Shown here: piece after piece, positions 15,530 to 21,077 of the stretch | Position numbering within the stretch: the first letter of the stretch is position 1 | Layout: every line of letters begins with the position of its first letter | Assembly (NCBI GenBank): GCA_003242315.1 | Contig: QGUY01000033.1 | Span: forward strand, 1-21,077 | From: Bacteroidota bacterium | Lineage (GTDB): Bacteria > Bacteroidota > Bacteroidia > Cytophagales > Cyclobacteriaceae | Direction of reading: 5' to 3' | DNA: 21,077 nt | Made by a program: the position numbers and the translations under genes | Notes under the pieces: generated by a model | What the model was told of the DNA's origin: nothing | What the model saw: only the letters and a program-made list of their open reading frames with translations | Databases searched by the model: none

Positions 15530-16647
15530 AACGCGTCCTTTTCATAGACCGCGACGGAACTCTCATTGTCGAACCTCCTGATGAGCAGGTCGACAGCCTG
15601 GAAAAGCTGGACTACTACCCCGGCGTATTTACCTGGCTGGGAAAGATAGCCCGCGAATGTCCATACAGCCTGGTCATGGTTACGAACCAGGACGGCCTCG
15701 GCACAGACCGCTTCCCCGAAGCTAACTTCAGGCCGGTTCACGAGCGCATGATGCGAACATTGGCGGCCGAAGGAATCGTTTTTGACGACGTTCACATTGA
15801 TCGCTCACTTCCTGAAGAAAACCTGCCTACCCGAAAGCCGGGCACCGGAATGCTTACCGCATACTTCAGCGGCGCGTATGACCTTGCCGGCTCCTTCGTT
15901 ATCGGCGACCGGCTTACCGATGTAGAACTTGCAAAAAACCTTGGGGCACGAGCGTTCCTCCTGAACGATGGCAGCCTTCGCGAGGCCCTCGTTGAACGAG
16001 GTCTGGATAAATACTGCGCGCTCGTAACGCCATCATGGCAGGACATTTATGAATACCTCATCCTCCCTCCGCGAACCGGCCACGTTCGTCGCACCACCCG
16101 CGAAACAGATATTGACGTGATCGTCGGCCTGGATGGAACCGGGACTTCTTCTATTTCAACAGGCATTGGGTTCTTCGACCACATGCTGGATCAGCTCGCA
16201 CGGCATGGCGGCATCGACCTGACCATTACGGTGAAGGGTGACTTGCACATCGACGAACATCACACCATCGAGGATACCGCGCTCGCGTTGGGCGAAGCCT
16301 TTGCGAAAGCCTTGGGCGACAAAAGAGGTCTTGCACGCTATGGATTTTGTCTTCCGATGGATGATTGCCTGGCGCAGGTTGCGATCGACTTTGGTGGTCG
16401 CCCCTGGCTCGTGTGGGATGCAACGTTTGCGCGTGAAAAGATCGGCGAGATGCCAACTGAAATGTTCTTTCACTTTTTCAAGTCGTTTGCCGATTCGTCA
16501 AAGGCAAACCTCAACATCAAGGCGGAAGGCACCAACGAGCATCACAAAATTGAGGCGATATTCAAAGCCTTCGCTAAAGCCATTAAAATGGCTGTGAAGC
16601 GCGAACCGGGCAGTCTTGAACTGCCCACGACAAAAGGAGTGTTATGA
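15526..16647 (+). CDS. hisB: Bifunctional histidinol-phosphatase / imidazoleglycerol-phosphate dehydratase
   Basis: A 373-residue fusion of two enzymes. Residues 1 to about 170 are a HAD phosphatase (FIDRDGTL with Asp8 nucleophile and Asp10, then VMVTNQDGLGT, TRKPG and VIGDRLTDVE) that removes phosphate from histidinol phosphate. Residues about 185-373 are the manganese-dependent dehydratase with FFDHMLDQLARHGG, DEHHTIED, and a second NEHHKIEAIFKAFAKA motif. In E. coli the HAD domain carries a Cys/His zinc loop just before the RKP motif; here that loop reads DRSLPEENLPTRKPG with no Cys or His, so the zinc site is absent. The order upstream of hisH is standard. Both ends overlap neighbours by 4 nt. 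Confidence 0.95.
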   Translation: MKRVLFIDRDGTLIVEPPDEQVDSLEKLDYYPGVFTWLGKIARECPYSLVMVTNQDGLGTDRFPEANFRPVHERMMRTLAAEGIVFDDVHIDRSLPEENLPTRKPGTGMLTAYFSGAYDLAGSFVIGDRLTDVELAKNLGARAFLLNDGSLREALVERGLDKYCALVTPSWQDIYEYLILPPRTGHVRRTTRETDIDVIVGLDGTGTSSISTGIGFFDHMLDQLARHGGIDLTITVKGDLHIDEHHTIEDTALALGEAFAKALGDKRGLARYGFCLPMDDCLAQVAIDFGGRPWLVWDATFAREKIGEMPTEMFFHFFKSFADSSKANLNIKAEGTNEHHKIEAIFKAFAKAIKMAVKREPGSLELPTTKGVL

Positions 16648-17237
16648 GACTCGCAATAATAAAATACAACGCCGGAAACATTCAGTCGGTGTCGTTTGCC
16701 CTGGAGCGGCTGGGAATTGCTTTCGACATCACGGATGATCATGAGACCATCGCGAAAGCCGATCGGGTTATCTTTCCCGGCGTTGGAGAAGCCCGCAATA
16801 CGATGGCGTACCTCAGGGAAAGAAAACTTGACGCATTGATAAAAAGCCTTCGTCAGCCCGTTCTCGGAATATGCCTGGGTATGCAATTGCTCTGCACACA
16901 TTCAGAAGAATATGACACGCCCTGTCTGGGTGTTTTTGATCAGACCGTAAAACGATTTATACCGACTGGCGACCTGAAAGTGCCACACATGGGATGGAAT
17001 ACATTGCAGGTCACGAGTGGATGGCTGGATCCGTTACTGAATGGAGCCCACGTGTACTTTGTGCATAGCTATTATGTGCCGACGAATGAGTGGACCTCGG
17101 CGATAACCGACTATACTGTCCCCTTCAGCGCGGCCATGCGCAAGGAAAATTTCTTTGCGGTGCAATTTCACCCTGAAAAATCAGCAGAAGCAGGTGTGCG
17201 GGTACTCAAGAGTTTCATGAACGCGAACCCTCATTGA
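16644..17237 (+). CDS. hisH: Imidazole glycerol phosphate synthase, glutaminase subunit
   Basis: This class I glutamine amidotransferase releases ammonia from glutamine for HisF, with which it forms a heterodimer. At 197 residues it is typical. The catalytic triad is visible: Cys77 in GICLGMQ, His176 and Glu178 in FHPEKS. It also shows an N-terminal YNAGNIQSV and PGVGEA oxyanion region, and the HMGWN and VYFVHSYYV segments usual in HisH. The start overlaps hisB in ATGA; hisA begins 14 nt downstream. Confidence 0.95.
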   Translation: MRLAIIKYNAGNIQSVSFALERLGIAFDITDDHETIAKADRVIFPGVGEARNTMAYLRERKLDALIKSLRQPVLGICLGMQLLCTHSEEYDTPCLGVFDQTVKRFIPTGDLKVPHMGWNTLQVTSGWLDPLLNGAHVYFVHSYYVPTNEWTSAITDYTVPFSAAMRKENFFAVQFHPEKSAEAGVRVLKSFMNANPH

Positions 17238-17251
17238 AAGAACCTGACAAC

Positions 17252-17971
17252 ATGTATATCATACCGGCAATTGATCTCATTGGTGGGAAATGCGTGAGGC
17301 TTACGCAGGGAGACTATGCGCGTGAAAAAGTGTATCGGGACAACCCTGTTGATGTGGCGAAGGAATTTCAGGATGCGGGCTTCACGCGACTGCATCTCGT
17401 CGATCTCGACGGCGCGAAGAATGGTCGGGTTGTTAACTGGGACGTAATTGGATCGATTTGTCGGGAAACATCACTAAAGGTCGATGTAGGTGGAGGCATC
17501 AAGACGGAGGAAGAATTAAAACGCCTTCTCGACTTAGGTGCAAGCCAGGTTAACCTTGGAAGTATAGCAGTGAAAAATACCGAACTCGTGCGCTCATGGA
17601 TCGAAAAATATGGCGAACGGATCATCCTTAGCGCCGATGTACGAGACGGGCGCGTGGCGGTTGCCGGATGGCAAGAAGCGTCCTCCCTTACGGTGGATGA
17701 GTTGATAATGACGTATGAACCGGCAGGGTTATCATTTGCGACGTGCACGGAAATATCGGCTGACGGGACGCTTGCAGGACCGGCTGTCGAGTTATATGCG
17801 AGGTTGGTTGAAGCTTTTCCCTCCATACGAGTCATAGCAAGCGGAGGTGTAGGATCGATAGATCACATTGATAAACTATCGACAACCGGTGTGTATGGCG
17901 TCATCGTCGGGAAAGCAATTTACGAAGGGAAAATAACCGCTGCTGAACTAGTAGCGCGATCAGAGAAATAG
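17252..17971 (+). CDS. hisA: ProFAR isomerase (phosphoribosylformimino-AICAR-P isomerase)
   Basis: A 239-residue (beta/alpha)8 barrel catalysing an Amadori rearrangement of ProFAR to PRFAR. The N-terminal base Asp8 is in IIPAIDLIGGKCVRL, the acid Asp in LSADVRDGRVAV, and phosphate is held by DVGGGI and ASGGVG. The loop that usually reads TDIxRDGT reads TEISADGT here, a conservative Asp to Glu change plus loss of the Arg. The ATG at 17252 is preferred over an in-frame TTG at 17234 that overlaps the hisH stop. It is followed 3 nt later by hisF. Confidence 0.94.
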   Translation: MYIIPAIDLIGGKCVRLTQGDYAREKVYRDNPVDVAKEFQDAGFTRLHLVDLDGAKNGRVVNWDVIGSICRETSLKVDVGGGIKTEEELKRLLDLGASQVNLGSIAVKNTELVRSWIEKYGERIILSADVRDGRVAVAGWQEASSLTVDELIMTYEPAGLSFATCTEISADGTLAGPAVELYARLVEAFPSIRVIASGGVGSIDHIDKLSTTGVYGVIVGKAIYEGKITAAELVARSEK

Positions 17972-17974
17972 AAT

Positions 17975-18730
17975 ATGTTGACACGTCGGATTATACCATG
18001 TCTGGATATTAAAGACGGGCGAACCGTCAAGGGCGTAAACTTTGTCAACATTCGCGACGCCGGCGATCCGGTGGCCCTGGCGGCCGGATATGCCGAGCAG
18101 GGGGCTGACGAGCTTGTGTTTCTCGACATATCCGCAACAAATGAGCAACGCAAGACATTCGCAGGCCTCGTCAGGGAAATAGCCCGGGTCATCAACATAC
18201 CCTTCACTGTTGGCGGTGGCATTTCATCCGTGGCCGATGTTGCGCCCCTCCTCGAATCCGGTGCAGACAAAGTAAGTGTGAACTCTTCCGCAGTACGAAG
18301 GCCGGAGCTCATCGATGAACTTGTACAGGCATTTGGATCACAGTGCATCGTACTGGCTATAGACGCCAGGAAGATGGGGAACATCTGGACGGTTCATACC
18401 CACGGCGGAAAGAAGCCCAGCGACAAGCGATTGTTTTCATGGGCGAAAGAAGGACAGGAACGCGGTGCGGGTGAAATCCTGTTCACCAGCATGGATCACG
18501 ATGGCACAAAGACGGGTTTCGCCAACGACGCGCTGCGAAAACTGCACGAGTTGCTGACAATCCCCGTGATCGCATCAGGCGGGGCGGGCAACATGGAGCA
18601 CTTCCTGGAAGCATTCGTCATCGGAAAGGCTGACGCCGCACTCGCTGCAAGCATCTTTCACTACGGTGAAGTAGGAATCAGAGAACTCAAACAATATCTG
18701 GCGGACCGAAATGTCCCGGTACGCCTGTAA
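17975..18730 (+). CDS. hisF: Imidazole glycerol phosphate synthase, cyclase subunit
   Basis: A 251-residue (beta/alpha)8 barrel that, with HisH ammonia, converts PRFAR to imidazole glycerol phosphate and AICAR. Catalytic Asp11 is in RRIIPCLDIKDGRTVKGVNF and the second Asp in VLAIDARKMGN. Further family stretches are VGGGISSV, DKVSVNSSA, EILFTSMDHDGTKTGF and ASGGAGNMEHF. The length is standard. It starts 3 nt after hisA and is followed after 16 nt by hisIE. Confidence 0.96.
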   Translation: MLTRRIIPCLDIKDGRTVKGVNFVNIRDAGDPVALAAGYAEQGADELVFLDISATNEQRKTFAGLVREIARVINIPFTVGGGISSVADVAPLLESGADKVSVNSSAVRRPELIDELVQAFGSQCIVLAIDARKMGNIWTVHTHGGKKPSDKRLFSWAKEGQERGAGEILFTSMDHDGTKTGFANDALRKLHELLTIPVIASGGAGNMEHFLEAFVIGKADAALAASIFHYGEVGIRELKQYLADRNVPVRL

Positions 18731-18746
18731 AAAGAAATTTTGAATC

Positions 18747-19343
18747 ATGGAACTTAAGGTCGATTTTGAAAAAAACGGCGGACTCGTCCCCTGCATCGTG
18801 CAGGATGACCGCACGCTTCGTGTATTGATGATGGGATACATGAACGCGGAGGCTCTGAAAAAGACGCAGGACGAACGTCGCGTTACGTTTTACAGCCGCA
18901 GCAAGGGAAGGCTCTGGACAAAAGGTGAGACATCTGGAAATTTCCTGGATGTCGTCTCCATTGTTTCCGACTGCGACAATGACACGCTGCTTATCCGCGC
19001 AGTTCCGCACGGTCCGGTATGCCACACGGGGGCCGACACCTGCTTCGGCGAAGCAAACAATAGCTTTTCACTCACCTATCTCGAAAGTGTCATTCGAAAA
19101 AGACGCGACGAAGCAAGCGAGGGATCGTACACCGCCAGCTTGTTCAAAAAGGGTATCAACAAGATCGCGCAAAAGGTCGGTGAAGAGGCCGTCGAGTTGG
19201 TCATTGAATCAAAGGATAACAACAACGATTTGTTTCTCAACGAAGCAGCAGATTTAATGTATCACTATTTGGTTCTGCTGGCAGCGAAGGGATTCAGTTT
19301 GGACGACGTTATCAACAATCTCGCCTCCCGTCACGGAAAATAA
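18747..19343 (+). CDS. hisIE: Bifunctional phosphoribosyl-AMP cyclohydrolase / phosphoribosyl-ATP pyrophosphatase
   Basis: A 198-residue fusion catalysing steps two and three. The HisI half (about 1-110) has YMNAEALKKT, FYSRSKGRLWTKGETSGN, the metal-binding DCDNDT (Asp residues) and the zinc-Cys segment CHTGADTCF. The HisE half (about 115-198) is a helical MazG-like domain with KKGINKIAQKVGEEAVE and NEAADLMYHYLVLL. It is the last gene of the his polycistron; a convergent lipoprotein gene ends 16 bp beyond, and I see no terminator hairpin in that gap. Confidence 0.95.
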   Translation: MELKVDFEKNGGLVPCIVQDDRTLRVLMMGYMNAEALKKTQDERRVTFYSRSKGRLWTKGETSGNFLDVVSIVSDCDNDTLLIRAVPHGPVCHTGADTCFGEANNSFSLTYLESVIRKRRDEASEGSYTASLFKKGINKIAQKVGEEAVELVIESKDNNNDLFLNEAADLMYHYLVLLAAKGFSLDDVINNLASRHGK

Positions 19344-19359
19344 TAGATAATATGTCGGT

Positions 19360-19932
19360 TTACTCAGGATATATCTTCAAAAAGGTGAGCTTGTAAACCA
19401 CTGTACTCCGCGCCTCCGTCACCGTGTACTCCCCTTCGACCAAATCAGCATCACGCGTCATGGTAAACGATAACGATGTTCCATCGGGTTCAAGGTGTTT
19501 ATAGATAAGGCCCCGCCCTTCGCCAAAAGAATCGAATTGACCAACGATAGGATATTTTCCCGGCTCGCGATAACTTAACGAGACGGCAATGAATGCACGC
19601 GACGCACCGGGTCGTTCGCGAATGATGGCGATACGCGCGTAGTTGTCGCGCCGCTCAATTACGCGCTCGCGTTCTGTTCCGGACAACAAGCCCTTACCTT
19701 TTCGAATAATTACACAGGAAACGGAATAGATGCCCTCTACTTCATTCCAGGGACCATCCGATTTGTCGAGATATCGCTTGGACAAATCTTCGAATGTTAC
19801 TTCTTCGTAGGGCACCGGACCCGGCTTCAGGCCAAAAAGTTTCTGGGCCTGAACCACGACACAGCCCGACGTCACGAGACACAGCAACAATGCGGTGGGC
19901 AGCCCAATCGTGTTAAAACCTGATATCCTCAT
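19360..19932 (-). CDS. Small lipoprotein of unknown function
   Basis: A 190-residue lipoprotein. The ATG at 19932 is chosen from a longer frame because it gives a standard lipoprotein signal (MRISGFNTIGLPTALLL, lipobox TSGC). The mature part begins VVVQAQKLFGLKPGPVPY; it then shows alternating hydrophobic/polar stretches typical of a beta-rich periplasmic domain, for example GIYSVSCVIIRKGKG, YARIAIIRERPG and VSLSYREPGKYPIVGQFDSF. I do not recognise a named family. The start overlaps the upstream flavoprotein gene by 20 nt, so the two are probably cotranscribed. Confidence 0.75.
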   Translation of the reverse strand: MRISGFNTIGLPTALLLCLVTSGCVVVQAQKLFGLKPGPVPYEEVTFEDLSKRYLDKSDGPWNEVEGIYSVSCVIIRKGKGLLSGTERERVIERRDNYARIAIIRERPGASRAFIAVSLSYREPGKYPIVGQFDSFGEGRGLIYKHLEPDGTSLSFTMTRDADLVEGEYTVTEARSTVVYKLTFLKIYPE

Positions 19933-21077
19933 ACACTCCGGCTGTGCTGGTTCTGCAGGAAAGGCGTCCTTTGAGGGCATAGGGTTTGAATAACGATTTG
20001 CCAAGAAGCATGCGGACACACTCCTGTATGCCTTCCGTAATGGACGGATGCGGATGAACACATTCAGCCAACTCCTCCACACCCTTGTTCATGGAGATCA
20101 GCAACGCAACGGCTTGTATCGCACTACTCGCGTGATTTCCTACAACCTTCATGCCGAGGATTTTCATCTTGTCGTCGTTTGTCACCAGCAGTTTGATAAA
20201 TCCCTGGGTGTTTCTCTTTGCGATGGCTCTTGGAATGCAGCTGTAGTCGAGCCTAACCACTTTGTAGTCGATCCCTTTCTCCTTGGCCTGCGTTTCGTTT
20301 AACCCCACGCTGGCCACCTCGGGATTAAGGAACATAATCGTGCTGATATTCTCATACACGAGCTTGCGCTTAGGATTTCCGAAAATCCGCTCTACGGCGT
20401 AACGACCTTCCAGTTCACCAACATTGACGAGTGAAATATCCGCTGTAAGGTCACCTACGGCGTAGATCGTCGGCACGTTCGTTTGCGTATCGTGGTCTTC
20501 GATACCTCGTTTGCCGATTGTAATGTTTACGTTTTCATCCCAAAGGTTCTCATAGTTAGGCACGCGGCCTACTGCGATGAGCGCCTTAGCAACGGTGAAG
20601 GTAGCTTTGCTTCCATCGTCGTATTGCAGTTCGTATTCTACCTTTCCATTCTTTACTTCAAGACGGACGAGACGTGAATTGCGGTGGATCAGCACACCGT
20701 TGCTTTCCATGTTGCGTTCGATGACGCGAACAACGTCTTCATCTTCAAAGGGAAGTATTCGATCGCCCTTATCAATCAAATGCACCTTGGTCTTGCCGAA
20801 ACCGGAAAATATCGTCGCGTACTCGCAACCAATCACCCCTGCCCCCACGATTACCATGCTTTCCGGGAATTCTTCCATGTTTTCGATGCCGTCGCTGGTC
20901 ATGATGTATTTCTCATCGACATCAATTCCCGGCAGTGTACGCGGCCGGCTTCCTGTGGCCAGGATGATATAATCGCCCCACACAACGTCTCGGTTTTCCC
21001 CGTCGGTGATTTCAATTTCATTCTGGCTTAGCAAGCGGGCCGTTCCTCTTCGGAAAGTAAGCAACCCTGCATACTCA
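19913..21077 (-). CDS. Dihydrolipoyl dehydrogenase-like flavoprotein (5' partial, N-terminus outside window)
   Basis: The frame is open to the window edge (bases 21065-21076 read EYAG before the track of family similarity), so the TTG at 21064 is not a start. Visible parts are the FAD-domain end (IILATGSRPRTLPGID), the NAD-binding domain with VIVGAGVIGCEYATIF (GxGxxG), VGRVPN, the FAD-closing YAVGDLT, and the dimerisation domain with HPHPSITEG, the His-Glu catalytic base pair of disulfide oxidoreductases. This base pair favours lipoamide dehydrogenase over soluble transhydrogenase SthA, but the CxxxxC redox pair lies outside the window and cannot be checked. It overlaps the following lipoprotein gene by 20 nt. 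Confidence 0.85.
   Translation of the reverse strand, partial: EYAGLLTFRRGTARLLSQNEIEITDGENRDVVWGDYIILATGSRPRTLPGIDVDEKYIMTSDGIENMEEFPESMVIVGAGVIGCEYATIFSGFGKTKVHLIDKGDRILPFEDEDVVRVIERNMESNGVLIHRNSRLVRLEVKNGKVEYELQYDDGSKATFTVAKALIAVGRVPNYENLWDENVNITIGKRGIEDHDTQTNVPTIYAVGDLTADISLVNVGELEGRYAVERIFGNPKRKLVYENISTIMFLNPEVASVGLNETQAKEKGIDYKVVRLDYSCIPRAIAKRNTQGFIKLLVTNDDKMKILGMKVVGNHASSAIQAVALLISMNKGVEELAECVHPHPSITEGIQECVRMLLGKSLFKPYALKGRLSCRTSTAGVYEDIRF

Overview
The window looks like a chromosomal segment of a Bacteroidota bacterium, probably a Cytophagales/Chitinophagales-type environmental member. The evidence is a TonB receptor/HTTM/imelysin/DUF4856 gene set, a DUF5117-family secreted metalloprotease, a complete hisGDCBHAFIE operon with a bifunctional HisB, weak or absent Shine-Dalgarno sequences, and promoter-like sequences of the Bacteroidota type (TTTG about 19-20 nt before TAnnTTTG). 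No tRNA, rRNA, insertion sequence, CRISPR array or phage gene was seen. Gene density is very high, with many 4-20 nt gene overlaps.

Layout. (1) 1-911, plus: the C-terminal end of a mitochondrial-type aconitase carrying an unusual Lys/Ala/Val-rich, histone H1-like tail of about 134 residues. (2) 915-6959, minus: a four-gene operon read leftward, DUF4856 lipoprotein, imelysin lipoprotein, HTTM (gamma-carboxylase-like) membrane protein, TonB-dependent receptor; a metal (probably iron) uptake system. Two AT-rich palindromic repeats lie on and just downstream of its candidate promoter. (3) 7160-7711, plus: a ferritin, divergent from that operon. (4) 7873-10389, plus: a secreted zincin metalloprotease. 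(5) 10433-12041, minus: a TPR lipoprotein followed by a CoA-type Nudix hydrolase. (6) 12099-19343, plus: the histidine operon, preceded by a short leader ORF with five consecutive His codons, a strong intrinsic terminator, and a competing antiterminator pairing that overlaps the leader stop codon. This is a classical his attenuator. (7) 19360-21077, minus: a lipoyl-dehydrogenase-like flavoprotein (N-terminus outside the window) overlapping a small lipoprotein gene.

How the genes work together. Aconitase (Fe-S enzyme), the TonB/imelysin operon (import) and ferritin (storage) place three iron-related functions within 8 kb; shared control is plausible but rests only on the palindromes between ferritin and the import operon. 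The his operon encodes all steps from ATP + PRPP to histidine in one polycistron and appears to be controlled by His-tRNA charging through the leader. The two most notable observations are the his leader/attenuator, whose peptide gene is far too short for normal gene calling, and the histone-like tail on aconitase.
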